A stretch of 40,852 nucleotides of DNA from positions 1-40,852 of the forward strand of contig JBCBOR010000040.1 in the NCBI GenBank assembly GCA_039821125.1, written 5' to 3'. Positions 1 to 7,592 of this stretch are shown piece after piece; positions within the stretch are counted from its first letter, which is position 1; each line of letters starts with the position of its first letter. A model generated the notes under the pieces. It had not been told where the DNA came from and did not search any database. It saw only the letters and a list, made by a program, of their open reading frames with translations. The translations under genes and the position numbers were made by a program. The DNA comes from Thermohalobaculum sp039821125 (GTDB taxonomy: Bacteria; Pseudomonadota; Alphaproteobacteria; Rhodobacterales; Rhodobacteraceae).

Positions 1-282
1 CGGAATGAGCAGCAGCACGCGCACGGCCCTGATCACGGGCGCAGGGCAGAACATCGGCCGAGCCATCGCATAACAGTCATCGCGGCTGCCCGTGTCGCCC
101 ATGGCGATGATGCTGGACGCGCCATGCTCGTCGAGGAGGGCGGACGTCTCCTCGCACGCAGCCCGATTGGACAACCCATTGATGACAATGTTGAACCCGT
201 CAGCCGCCAGCGCCAGTGCAATGGCCCGGCCGATGTTCTGCCCTGCGCCCGTGATCAGGGCCGTGCGCGTGCTGCTGCTCAT
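1..282 (-). CDS. SDR-family oxidoreductase, N-terminal part only (3' end replaced by fold-back)
   Basis: The protein begins MSSSTRTALITGAGQNIGRA, which is the Rossmann nucleotide-binding start of short-chain dehydrogenases/reductases (TGxxxGxG-type motif in the first 20 residues). It continues plausibly to about residue 73. From base 60 down to base 1 the frame reads the antisense of its own 5' end, so the residues coded there are not real SDR sequence. The ATG at 282-280 overlaps the stop of the upstream lyase gene (ATGA arrangement), so the two are probably co-translated. The SDR catalytic Ser-Tyr-Lys region would lie beyond the window or was lost in the chimera. The substrate cannot be told. 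Confidence 0.75.
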   Translation of the reverse strand, partial: MSSSTRTALITGAGQNIGRAIALALAADGFNIVINGLSNRAACEETSALLDEHGASSIIAMGDTGSRDDCYAMARPMFCPAPVIRAVRVLLLIP

Positions 283-286
283 TCCG
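1..286. repeat. 60-bp perfect inverted repeat at the left end (fold-back)
   Basis: Bases 1-60 are the exact reverse complement of bases 227-286. Beyond position 60 the match degrades: mismatches at 61 and 67, pairing at 62-66 and 68-70, then loss of similarity. The arms are the first 20 or so codons of the SDR gene, once in its proper place and once inverted inside it. A chance repeat of this length within coding sequence is implausible. The partly matching bases at the junction are what a template-switch chimera or a mis-assembled contig end would leave. Seen directly; the artefact interpretation is inference. Confidence 0.9.
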
Positions 287-1157
287 CGGCCTGCGCCGGT
301 TCGGTGAACGCATCGCGCAAAGCGTCCCAGTCTTTCGAGCCGACACGCTCGAACAGTTCAGACACCAGAAGACCCGCGGTCTGATCGGGCAGCGTCCCGC
401 CCGTCAGGTCCGCCAGGACACTCTCGGCCCGCATCACCATCTCACGCCAGATCACATCTGGCAGGATCGTCAAGGCAAAGCCCAGTTCGCGCAGCCCGTC
501 CATCGTCACCGGCGGGGTCTTGCCGCGGAGGACGAGGTTGAAGAGGCACGGACCATTGACGCGCTGGGTCACGGCGGCGAGTTCCTCGTCGGTCTTCGGC
601 GCCTCGACAAAGGCGATGTCCGCCCCCGCCGCCAAGGCAGCGTTGACCCGCTTGATCGCCTCGTCAAACCCGATCATGGCGTTCGAATCAGTACGTGCAA
701 TGATCTTGAAGTCCGGGTCCTGCCGTGCCGCCACCGCCGCGCGGATCTTGGCGAGGTACTCCTCCAGCGGAATGATCTCCTTGTCATCCAGATGCCCGCA
801 CTTCTTGGGAAAGCCCTGATCCTCGATATGGATCGCGGCAACGCCAGCGCGCTCGTATTCCCAAACGGCACGGGTTACGTTCAACTCGTTCCCGAACCCG
901 GTATCGGCGTCGGCAATCACCGGAATGTCCACCGCCGCCGCGATGCGGGCGGCATTCGCCACCATCTCGGTCGCCGTCAGCAGGCCGTAATCCGGCAGCC
1001 CGTGACTGGACGCCGTACCGGCCCCGGTCATGTAGCAAGCCGAGAAACCGGCCCGTTCGATCAGTTTCGCGGTCAACCCGTCGTAACAGCCCGGCGCTGT
1101 CACCATCTCGCGAGAGGCGAGAGCAGCAGCAAAGCGTTGGCGCGGTGTCGTGGTCAT
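279..1157 (-). CDS. isocitrate lyase / PEP mutase superfamily C-C lyase (methylisocitrate-lyase-like)
   Basis: A 292-residue cytoplasmic TIM-barrel enzyme. It shows the Mg-binding IADADTGFGN motif (D83, D85), IEDQ (E112) and the KKCGH signature (C120) with the catalytic cysteine of true lyases in this superfamily. PEP mutases and oxaloacetate decarboxylases of the same fold usually lack this cysteine, so cleavage of a 2-methylisocitrate-, dimethylmalate- or related 2-hydroxy-acid substrate is more likely than phosphonate chemistry. The start ATG follows a good GGAGGA site. No prpC or prpD lies nearby, so calling it prpB would go too far. It is the first gene of a unit with the SDR and is divergent from the amidohydrolase at 1230, with 72 bases between them. 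Confidence 0.85.
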   Translation of the reverse strand: MTTTPRQRFAAALASREMVTAPGCYDGLTAKLIERAGFSACYMTGAGTASSHGLPDYGLLTATEMVANAARIAAAVDIPVIADADTGFGNELNVTRAVWEYERAGVAAIHIEDQGFPKKCGHLDDKEIIPLEEYLAKIRAAVAARQDPDFKIIARTDSNAMIGFDEAIKRVNAALAAGADIAFVEAPKTDEELAAVTQRVNGPCLFNLVLRGKTPPVTMDGLRELGFALTILPDVIWREMVMRAESVLADLTGGTLPDQTAGLLVSELFERVGSKDWDALRDAFTEPAQAAE

Positions 1158-1229
1158 GGCATCCTCCCGATTGTTGCCTTCAAGCTAAGCGCCTGATCCT
1201 GCCGTGCAAGCACCAAGCCGAAAGATCCC

Positions 1230-2024
1230 ATGACCGATCCCATTGCGGCACCCTCCGGTCTGATAGACAGCCATGCGCATGTCTGGGACCGAACGTGCGA
1301 GATGGTGCGCGGTGCGCGCTATCACCCGGACTATGAGGCGACCATCGACACCTATCTCGGTGTGCTGGACGCGCACGGGATCGAGCGCGCGGTTCTGGTG
1401 CAGCCGAGTTTCCTCGGCACCGATAACTCTTACCTGCTGGCCTGCCTGCGCGCCCACCCGGACCGCCTGCGCGGCATCGTGGTGCTGGATCCGGGAACGA
1501 CCGGGACAGAGATGGATGACCTGACGGCCGAGGGCGTGATCGGCCTGCGGTACAATCTGCTCAGCCTGCCGCCCGCCTGGCTCGCCAAGCCCGAATATCA
1601 GGTTCTGACCCAACTGGCCGTTCAGCGCGACTGGTGGGTCGAGGTGCAGGTGCACGGTCCGGACTGGCCGTTCGTGCTGCCAATGCTGAGCCATGCGCCG
1701 CTGATGGTCGATCATTTCGGCAAACCGGGCGACGTGCCGTGCGCGGGGTTCGAGGCGCTTTTGACGCGCGATCCGGCATCGACCTGCGTCAAGCTCTCCG
1801 CCCCGTATCGACAAACCGCCGTTGATCTGCGGCTGACGGCGCGGCGGCTGATCACGCATTTCGGTGCAGAGCGCTGCCTCTGGGGCTCGGACTGGCCGTG
1901 GACCCAGCATGAAAACCACCATGGCTATGCCGACACGATCCACTGGCTTCAGGACTGGACGACGCCGGAGCAGCGCCAAGTCATATGCCGTGATGCCCCG
2001 AACCTTCTGGGGTTCGGTGCTTGA
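1230..2024 (+). CDS. amidohydrolase (amidohydrolase_2, LigI/PDC-lactonase-like)
   Basis: A 264-residue TIM-barrel hydrolase. The N-terminal DSHAHVW supplies the metal/substrate HxH pair (H15, H17). Later histidines appear in EVQVHGPDW and MVDHFGKPG, and the C-terminal catalytic aspartate is in LWGSDWPWT. The spacing and sequence match the branch that includes 2-pyrone-4,6-dicarboxylate lactonase and related hydrolases of lactones and carboxylated ring-cleavage products. The substrate is not evident. The lyase/SDR pair is transcribed away from it, so the two units may share a control region. Its stop lies 15 bases from the stop of the convergent gene at 2040. Confidence 0.85.
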   Translation: MTDPIAAPSGLIDSHAHVWDRTCEMVRGARYHPDYEATIDTYLGVLDAHGIERAVLVQPSFLGTDNSYLLACLRAHPDRLRGIVVLDPGTTGTEMDDLTAEGVIGLRYNLLSLPPAWLAKPEYQVLTQLAVQRDWWVEVQVHGPDWPFVLPMLSHAPLMVDHFGKPGDVPCAGFEALLTRDPASTCVKLSAPYRQTAVDLRLTARRLITHFGAERCLWGSDWPWTQHENHHGYADTIHWLQDWTTPEQRQVICRDAPNLLGFGA

Positions 2025-2039
2025 GTTCAGTGCAGCGCC

Positions 2040-2501
2040 CTAGCGGCAGGCAGACCGATCCGCGCGATCCAGCCGGAAGACGGTTGTCGCAGCGCCCCTG
2101 TCGGCGACACGCCGCGTCTCCTCGGTATCGGTCTCGGCGCAGGCCGTGCCCACATCAAAGCCGCGTCCCGTGGTCAGCAGGATCGTATCCGCACCGCGTT
2201 CGCGCACAGTGAACGTACCGCCATCGCACTCGACCCCGCACCATCTCGGGGCATCGGGATCATAGGGCAACCCGCCGGCGCTGCAGTAGACTCCGATCTT
2301 CCAGAGCTCGGCTGAGTCGCGGAACACAACGCTGGCCTTCGCCTGCGCGGGGTCACCATGCGGCCCGAACAGCACCGAAATAGAGCGCACCGTCTGGTTC
2401 GGAGTCGTCGCCAGATGCGCATCGGAATAGGTACGGGTGAAGCATTCGGCCGCCGCCTGCCCTGCCATGGCGATCATCGCGGCTGCAAGCAGAGACCGCA
2501 T
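2040..2501 (-). CDS. exported small protein of unknown function
   Basis: I do not recognise the family. The chosen start, MRSLLAAAMIAMAGQAAAE, gives a clean Sec signal peptide with probable cleavage after AAA near residue 18, and it is preceded by a strong GGGAGG site; a start five codons upstream is possible but less well placed. The mature part is about 135 residues with several cysteines (CFTR, YCSAG, WCGVEC, ACAE, SACR), consistent with disulfides in a periplasmic protein. It starts 11 bases after the acyl-CoA dehydrogenase stop on the same strand, so it is probably the last gene of that unit, although no functional link is visible. Confidence 0.7.
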   Translation of the reverse strand: MRSLLAAAMIAMAGQAAAECFTRTYSDAHLATTPNQTVRSISVLFGPHGDPAQAKASVVFRDSAELWKIGVYCSAGGLPYDPDAPRWCGVECDGGTFTVRERGADTILLTTGRGFDVGTACAETDTEETRRVADRGAATTVFRLDRADRSACR

Positions 2502-2512
2502 CCCGACCTCCC

Positions 2513-3685
2513 TCAATAGCTGCGCGGCATACCAAGGACATGCTGGCCGATATAGGCCAGGATCATGTTCTTCGAGATCGGCGCTGTCTTATAGAGCCGG
2601 GCCTCGCGCCATTTGCGCTCGATCCCGTATTCGCGGGCAAAGGCGAACCCGCCGAAGGTCTGCATGCACGCCTCGCCCGCCGCCCAGGCGGCATCGGCAG
2701 CCAGCATCTTGCCCGTGTTCGCCTCGGCGCCGCAGGGGCGTCCCGCATCGAACAGGGCCGCGGCCTTCTGGACCAGCAGCTTCGCCGCCTCGGCCTCCGC
2801 CCAGGCGCGCGCGATGGGGAACTGCACGCCCTGGTTCGCACCGATCGGATTGCCAAAGACCGCGCGCTCGCCCGCATACTCGACCGCCCGGCGCACGAAA
2901 TAGGTGGCATCGCCCAAGCTCTCATGCGCGATCAGCACCCGCTCGGCGTTCATGCCGTCCAGGATGTACTTGAACCCACGCCCCGGCTCGCCGATGACCG
3001 CATCAGGCGAGACCTCGAGATTGTCGATGAACACCTCGCACGAGTTGTGATTGATCATCGCGTCGAGCTTTTTCAGTTCGATCCCGTTGCCGACCGCCTC
3101 GCGCATATCGACCAGAAAGCAGGTGATCCCGTCCGAGCGGCGCGAGACCTGATCGGCAGGCGTCGTCCGCGCCAGCAACAGCATCAGATCCGACTGCATG
3201 GCGCGAGAGGTCCAGACCTTCTGCCCGTTGACGACGTATTTGTTGCCGACCAACTCGGCCCGCGTTTTCAGCTGCGTGGTATCCGAGCCGGTTGTCGGCT
3301 CGGTCACGCCGAAGGCCTGCAAGCGCAACGCGCCCGAGGCGACCCCGGGAAGATAGCGCTGCTTCTGCTCCTCGGATCCATGCTTCAGGACCGTGCCCAT
3401 CGTGTACATCTGCGCATGGCACGCTGCCGCGTTGCAGCCCGAGGCATGGATCGTCTCGAGGATCACGCCGCCCGCCGCCAGCGGCAGGCCCGACCCGCCA
3501 TAGGCCTCGGGGATCAAAGCGCCGAGCCACCCGGCCTCGGTCAGCGCATCGACGAAAGCGTGCGGGTATTCCGACTTCGCATCGAGATCGTTCCAATACG
3601 CATTGTCGAAGGGCTCGCAGAGCTTCCCGACCGCGTCCCGGATATCGGCCCACGGGTCATCAAGGGGCATTGTCAAGCTGGTCAA
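2513..3685 (-). CDS. acyl-CoA dehydrogenase
   Basis: A 390-residue FAD enzyme that oxidises an acyl-CoA at the alpha-beta bond, passing electrons to ETF. The family signature GVTEPTTGSDTTQ is near residue 127 and WTSRA near 158. The usual C-terminal catalytic glutamate (YEGT in the MCAD type) is absent: the segment reads LYKTAPIS. A glutamate is instead present at residue 248 in MNAERVLIA, the position used by isovaleryl-CoA and long-chain acyl-CoA dehydrogenases, so the enzyme can still be active and may take a branched acyl-CoA. The TTG at 3685 has GGAG eight bases upstream; the ATG at 3670 lacks a site but is an alternative start. It is followed closely by the exported protein at 2501. Confidence 0.9.
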   Translation of the reverse strand: MTSLTMPLDDPWADIRDAVGKLCEPFDNAYWNDLDAKSEYPHAFVDALTEAGWLGALIPEAYGGSGLPLAAGGVILETIHASGCNAAACHAQMYTMGTVLKHGSEEQKQRYLPGVASGALRLQAFGVTEPTTGSDTTQLKTRAELVGNKYVVNGQKVWTSRAMQSDLMLLLARTTPADQVSRRSDGITCFLVDMREAVGNGIELKKLDAMINHNSCEVFIDNLEVSPDAVIGEPGRGFKYILDGMNAERVLIAHESLGDATYFVRRAVEYAGERAVFGNPIGANQGVQFPIARAWAEAEAAKLLVQKAAALFDAGRPCGAEANTGKMLAADAAWAAGEACMQTFGGFAFAREYGIERKWREARLYKTAPISKNMILAYIGQHVLGMPRSY

Positions 3686-3709
3686 AGCTGGGGCTCCGTC
3701 GTCAGTTTC

Positions 3710-4147
3710 TCAGGCATCCCGAAGCTGCACAGTCTGAGCTTCGTAGTAGTCCGTAATCTCTTTTGCATCCATGGGCCGCAGAGGCTCGCCCGGATCATAG
3801 GTCCGCGCAAAGACCACAAACTCGCGCGATGGGCTTTCGAACTGGATCAGCGCAAGGCCGAGATCCATGAAGTAAAGCGAGCCGCCCTGCGCCTGCCCAT
3901 AGTCCTGACTGAACGATGCGATGTGAAGCGCCGCTGTCAGCCTGTCCATCTGCATCAGGTCGACACCGCCAATCCGGAAATGATCAATGGCTTGCGGATC
4001 GGACCAAAACGCCGCGAGACCACCCTCGATGTAGTCGCACAGATAGAAAGTATCGGAGCCAGCCAGAACACGCTTCACCTCGGCATCCGGCATGCCGAAG
4101 CTCAAGGGTCCGCACCCTTCGAATGGCGTGAAAACGAGGTCCAGCAC
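3710..4147 (-). CDS. conserved-looking hypothetical cytoplasmic protein
   Basis: A 145-residue acidic protein without signal peptide or membrane segment. Its start, with the pattern F.P..G.GPLSFGM..AEV, resembles a small fold found in many uncharacterised bacterial proteins (G.G...FGM...EV near the N terminus), but I cannot name a family. The start codon is GTG, 9 bases after the stop of the HMG-CoA-lyase-like gene, so it is probably co-transcribed and translationally coupled; no strong ribosome binding site is seen. Codon composition is like its neighbours. Confidence 0.65.
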   Translation of the reverse strand: MLDLVFTPFEGCGPLSFGMPDAEVKRVLAGSDTFYLCDYIEGGLAAFWSDPQAIDHFRIGGVDLMQMDRLTAALHIASFSQDYGQAQGGSLYFMDLGLALIQFESPSREFVVFARTYDPGEPLRPMDAKEITDYYEAQTVQLRDA

Positions 4148-4156
4148 GGGATGTCG

Positions 4157-5086
4157 TCAGGCCGCGAAGGGCGTCGCGGTGAAACCCTTGGGCAGGCCCG
4201 CGCGCAGAACCTGGCCGTATTTTGGCTCGTCCGGTAGGGCGGTCTCGACGATGTCGCGCACGGCGCGCAGCGCGTCGAGGTCGATCCCGGTGGCCAGGCC
4301 CTCTGACTCGAGCAGGAACACCAGATCCTCGAGCACGATGTTTCCGGTCGCCCCCGGTGCGAACGGGCAGCCGCCCAACCCGGCGATCGAGGCATCGAAG
4401 CGCCGGCACCCGGCCTCCAGCGCTGCCAGAGCATTGGCAAGGCCCAGCCCGCGCGTATCATGGAAATGCGACCAGACGGGGATATCGCCCGCAATCTCGA
4501 TCCCCTTCTGGAACAGCGAACGGACCTGAGTGGGCGAGGCATAGCCCACCGTGTCGGGCAGCATCACCTCGTCCGCACCAGCCTCGAGCACCTGTTCCAG
4601 CAACCGCAGGGTCTCGGCCTCGGGCACAGTGCCTTCCAGTGTGCAGCCCAGCGCCGTGGCAAGACCGATCCCGATCTTCACCCCCGGCGCTTCCGCGTCG
4701 CGCGCCGCGATGATGGCGCGGAAGCCGTCCAGGCTCTCGGCGCGGGTCCGGTGCACGTTCTGCTGGTTGTGCGTTTCCGAAACTGACATGACGTAGTTGA
4801 TCTTGCCGATGCCTGTCTTGAAGCCGATCTGGGCACCCTTGAGGTTCGGGGTCAGGGCCGAGGCCGCGATCCCGTCCATCCCAGCCGCCGCCGTCGCCAC
4901 ATCGACCGCATCGCTGAACTGCGCAATCACGTGGGGCGGGACGAACGAGCAAACCTCCGCCTCCGGCACACCCGCGGCGATGTCCGCACGCAGCCAGTCG
5001 CATTTCACAGCCGTCGGCAACACGGTTGCGACGAGTTGCAATCCATCGCGCAGTCCGACGTCGCGCACCAAGACATCTCTGGTCAT
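4157..5086 (-). CDS. hydroxymethylglutaryl-CoA lyase-like enzyme
   Basis: A 309-residue DRE-TIM metallolyase. It has the N-terminal catalytic pair in VGLRDGLQ (R13, D14), the metal-ligand HFHDTRG motif, and the C-terminal GLGGCPFAPGATGN loop carrying the cysteine typical of HMG-CoA lyase, which splits (S)-HMG-CoA to acetoacetate and acetyl-CoA in leucine breakdown. The segment after strand 2 (EVCSFVPPH) differs from the usual EATSFVSPK, so a related 3-hydroxyacyl-CoA could be the substrate. The start is set at the ATG five bases after GGAGG; an upstream in-frame ATG at 5140 lacks support. No methylcrotonyl-CoA carboxylase genes are in the window. Confidence 0.88.
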   Translation of the reverse strand: MTRDVLVRDVGLRDGLQLVATVLPTAVKCDWLRADIAAGVPEAEVCSFVPPHVIAQFSDAVDVATAAAGMDGIAASALTPNLKGAQIGFKTGIGKINYVMSVSETHNQQNVHRTRAESLDGFRAIIAARDAEAPGVKIGIGLATALGCTLEGTVPEAETLRLLEQVLEAGADEVMLPDTVGYASPTQVRSLFQKGIEIAGDIPVWSHFHDTRGLGLANALAALEAGCRRFDASIAGLGGCPFAPGATGNIVLEDLVFLLESEGLATGIDLDALRAVRDIVETALPDEPKYGQVLRAGLPKGFTATPFAA

Positions 5087-5203
5087 CACCGCCTCCATCC
5101 TTCGGAGACGCCCATACCCGGATGCCCGAACCCTGTCCACGTGCGTGCGGAGCGGGATGGGCAGCCGGGTACAGATATTCCTAGTCTGATCGTCTGGGTG
5201 TTG

Positions 5204-5344
5204 TTAGCGCGGCTTGACCGCGCCCTGCCCGTTGCGTGTCTTATCGAGCTCGCTCATGGTCTGCTGGATGTTCACCCAGACCAGCGCAAGGACAGCGAAC
5301 ATAGTAATGAATGCCAGCACTGGCACGAATCCTACAGAACTCAT
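5204..5344 (-). CDS. 46-residue single-pass membrane peptide
   Basis: A short open frame that standard length cut-offs would miss. It starts at ATG 5344-5342, preceded by GGGAG with eight bases of spacing, and stops at 5206-5204. The product has a hydrophobic segment from about residue 5 to 25 (GFVPVLAFITMFAVLALVWV) and a polar, net-basic C terminus ending in AVKPR. It sits alone between two metabolic genes, about 120 bases upstream of the HMG-CoA-lyase-like start. The 255 bases upstream (5345-5599) are AT-rich relative to the surroundings and hold no other gene I can see; the promoter probably lies there. Function unknown. Confidence 0.65.
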   Translation of the reverse strand: MSSVGFVPVLAFITMFAVLALVWVNIQQTMSELDKTRNGQGAVKPR

Positions 5345-5599
5345 CGTGTATTCTCCCGTTGCAGTGTTGTCCGTGCGTTGGGAAATATTTTGAAATTAAT
5401 TTTCTGTATACGGCAGCTTGTCGCAGTCCGGCTTTAGTTCAAAAAAATGCGCTCATCTCCGGGATTTATACTTATGGCACACCGATCTGATACAGAGGAT
5501 ACGGCCCCATGGATCTGGCGGATCATCGAGCACGAAAGAATTCTTTAACCTTTCCGCACTGCGGAAGGCCGACGGCCAAGATGCGCGTTCTGAAGGCGA

Positions 5600-6388
5600 T
5601 CAGCGCCCTTTGAAGACCGGCTTGCGCTTCTCGTTGAAGGCCCGGACACCTTCCAGCCGATCCTCGGTGGGCACGGTCAGATTGTAGGCGGTGATCTCGA
5701 AATCATAGCCCGAAGCCCGGTCGATCTCGACGGCCTTGTCCAGCGACGCCTTGGCCGAGCGCACACCGATGGGGGCGTTCTCGCCGATGACGCGCGCCGT
5801 CTCGATGGCGGCAGGCACCAGATCGGCAACTGACAGGACGCGGTTGACCATGCCCCAATCGGCGGCCTCCTCGGCCGAGAACGGACGTCCCGTCAGGATG
5901 ATCTCCTTTGCGCGGCGCACGCCCACCGCACGGGGCAGGTTCTGCGGCCCGGCCATGCCGGGCATGATGCCGCGCGTCACTTCGGGGAAAGCGAACCGCG
6001 CATGATCGGCGGCATAGATGAAATCGCAGCAGAGCGCGATCTCGGCCCCGCCGCCCATGGCAACACCATTCACCGCGGCGATCAACGGGACCGGGCACTG
6101 GAACATGGCGCGGGCGATCTGCTCGACCAAGGCGTGCTGCTGACGCCAGGTCTCGTCCGACATGCCGTCGCGTTCTTTCAGGTCAGCGCCCGGACAGAAC
6201 CCGCGCTCGCCCGCGCCCGTCACGACAACCGACCGGGCCGGTCCGGCATCGACGTATAGATCGGTGAAGACCTGACGCAGCTCACGCATCATCGGCGTGT
6301 TCATGGCGTTCAGCACCTCGGGCCGATTGAGCGTCAGAACCATGACGCCGCCATCAAGATGCTCGATTTTAAGGGTTTCGTAATCCAC
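5600..6388 (-). CDS. enoyl-CoA hydratase/isomerase (crotonase fold)
   Basis: A 262-residue crotonase. It shows the oxyanion-hole segments GFCPGADLKE and NGVAMGGGAEIALCCD (glutamate in GGGAE), and the second catalytic glutamate in FPEVTRGIMPG, so water addition to an enoyl-CoA is the expected reaction. The start is GTG at 6388, eight bases after AGGAGG; an ATG far upstream would add about 58 residues that look non-coding. The length is normal for the family. Its likely partner reactions are supplied by the acyl-CoA dehydrogenase and HMG-CoA-lyase-like enzyme on the same strand, though these are separate units. 3-Methylglutaconyl-CoA is one candidate substrate, by inference only. Confidence 0.9.
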   Translation of the reverse strand: MDYETLKIEHLDGGVMVLTLNRPEVLNAMNTPMMRELRQVFTDLYVDAGPARSVVVTGAGERGFCPGADLKERDGMSDETWRQQHALVEQIARAMFQCPVPLIAAVNGVAMGGGAEIALCCDFIYAADHARFAFPEVTRGIMPGMAGPQNLPRAVGVRRAKEIILTGRPFSAEEAADWGMVNRVLSVADLVPAAIETARVIGENAPIGVRSAKASLDKAVEIDRASGYDFEITAYNLTVPTEDRLEGVRAFNEKRKPVFKGR

Positions 6389-6478
6389 GTCGCGCTCCTC
6401 CTGACGGCGGTACATTGCGCGACAGCGGCGCGGACGACAAGCAGCCCGAACAAAGATCACGTGAGCGAAGCGGCACGC

Positions 6479-6507
6479 TTGACAGATATGCGTGATTTGG
6501 ATGGTTT
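6479..6507 (+). promoter_or_regulatory. possible sigma-70 promoter for the 6537 gene
   Basis: A perfect TTGACA at 6479-6484 is followed after 17 bases by a poor -10 (TGGTTT, 6502-6507). It lies 30 bases upstream of the membrane-anchored protein's start, in the divergent gap with the enoyl-CoA hydratase. The -35 is convincing, the -10 is not. Confidence 0.25.
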
Positions 6508-6536
6508 GGCGGCCCGGGGGCAAGGGGAGCAGACAT

Positions 6537-7010
6537 ATGGCAGAGGGCCGAGGCCACACCATTCAGATCCTGATCGCGGTGATCGGGCTGGTCGCTGCGA
6601 TCGGCGGCGCGATGCTGTCGAACTGGCAGAATATCTTCGGCCCGCCCAACGACCGGAGCGCCGCCGCCCAACCGAATATCACGCAACCGATCGTCAATCC
6701 GACCCCGGCGCCTGTGACGCCCAGCTACACGCCGGTCAGCTTCGACGGGCGTGTCGGCATGATCGAGGTGCGCAACACCTCGCTCTACGAGTTCAAGGTC
6801 ACGCTCTGGCATCCGGACAGCGCGTCTGTCTTCGGCACGTGGTCGGTCGCAGGCACCTCGAAGCGGCACCTGAAGATCCAGGGCGAGGCGTTCCACATCG
6901 GCAACGACTGGGGGGTGCAGCTCGGCGATTCGGAGGTCAAATCGGTGGGCCGCGCCACCGAGTGGCGCAACGGCGAATGGCGCCTGTCGCAGGACACATT
7001 CTTTCGCTAA
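6537..7010 (+). CDS. membrane-anchored hypothetical protein
   Basis: A 157-residue protein of no recognised family. The start is ATG 6537, behind GGGGAG. Residues about 8-27 (TIQILIAVIGLVAAIGGAML) form one membrane helix, probably an uncleaved anchor. A Pro/Asn/Thr-rich linker follows (about 45-65), then a soluble domain of about 90 residues with beta-strand character (VGMIEVRNTSLYEFKVTLW) facing the periplasm if the N terminus is inside. An upstream in-frame ATG at 6492 has no binding site. The stop is 9 bases before the acetyltransferase gene, so the three genes 6537-8305 look like one transcript. Confidence 0.7.
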   Translation: MAEGRGHTIQILIAVIGLVAAIGGAMLSNWQNIFGPPNDRSAAAQPNITQPIVNPTPAPVTPSYTPVSFDGRVGMIEVRNTSLYEFKVTLWHPDSASVFGTWSVAGTSKRHLKIQGEAFHIGNDWGVQLGDSEVKSVGRATEWRNGEWRLSQDTFFR

Positions 7011-7019
7011 GCTCGTGCC

Positions 7020-7592
7020 ATGCACGAGTACATCGAATGCCACCCCGCAACGCCGGACAGATGGGGCGATCTGGAGGCCGTTTTCGCAGGCCGCGGCGAT
7101 CCCGCTAAATGCTGGTGCGCGTACTGGTATCTCCCGAACAAGGCCTTCCGCGAGGGGTGGGGCGAGGGCAACCGCCACGTGCTCAAGGACCGGGTGGAAG
7201 GCGAGCGACCGCCAGGCGTCCTCGCCTATGTCGGCGGCCTGCCTGCGGGCTGGGCCGGTGTCGCGCCCCGATCCGCGTTCGACCGTCTGGTGCGCAACCG
7301 CCAATCGCTGCGCGCGGTCGATGACCGCCCGGTCTGGTCGCTGACATGCCTCGTGGTGCGCCGCGACTTTCGCCGCCAGGGCTTGATGCGCCCGCTGATC
7401 CAGGGGGCTGTCGACTTCGCTCTCTCAGAAGGGGCCATCGCGATCGAGGCCTACCCGGTGGACGCCGATCGCAAGCTGACGATGTATGATCTCTTTCTTG
7501 GCAGTCTTGCCGCCTATCAGGATATCGGCTTTGTCGAGGTCGCCCGCCACGCACCGACCCGGCCGATCCTGCGCTATTGGCCCGAGACGTGA
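7020..7592 (+). CDS. GNAT-family N-acetyltransferase
   Basis: A 190-residue protein with GNAT core features: the LTCLVVRRDFRRQGLMRPL segment near residues 107-125 provides the beta-4 strand and the R/Q-x-x-G-x acetyl-CoA pyrophosphate loop, followed by the helix and an IAIEAYPVD strand. The N-terminal part contains KCWCAYWYLPNK, a Cys/Trp-rich stretch seen in a branch of uncharacterised bacterial GNATs. The acceptor substrate is unknown. Its TGA shares a base with the ATG of the next gene (TGATG), indicating translational coupling to the leucine-rich protein. Confidence 0.85.
   Translation: MHEYIECHPATPDRWGDLEAVFAGRGDPAKCWCAYWYLPNKAFREGWGEGNRHVLKDRVEGERPPGVLAYVGGLPAGWAGVAPRSAFDRLVRNRQSLRAVDDRPVWSLTCLVVRRDFRRQGLMRPLIQGAVDFALSEGAIAIEAYPVDADRKLTMYDLFLGSLAAYQDIGFVEVARHAPTRPILRYWPET

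Noticed and set aside
279..1157. Phosphonate (PEP mutase) metabolism
   Set aside because: The KKCGH cysteine marks a lyase and no phosphonate genes are near.
2540..4237. Long plus-strand open frame over the acyl-CoA dehydrogenase
   Set aside because: It is antisense to a complete enzyme with all family motifs and has no domain of its own.
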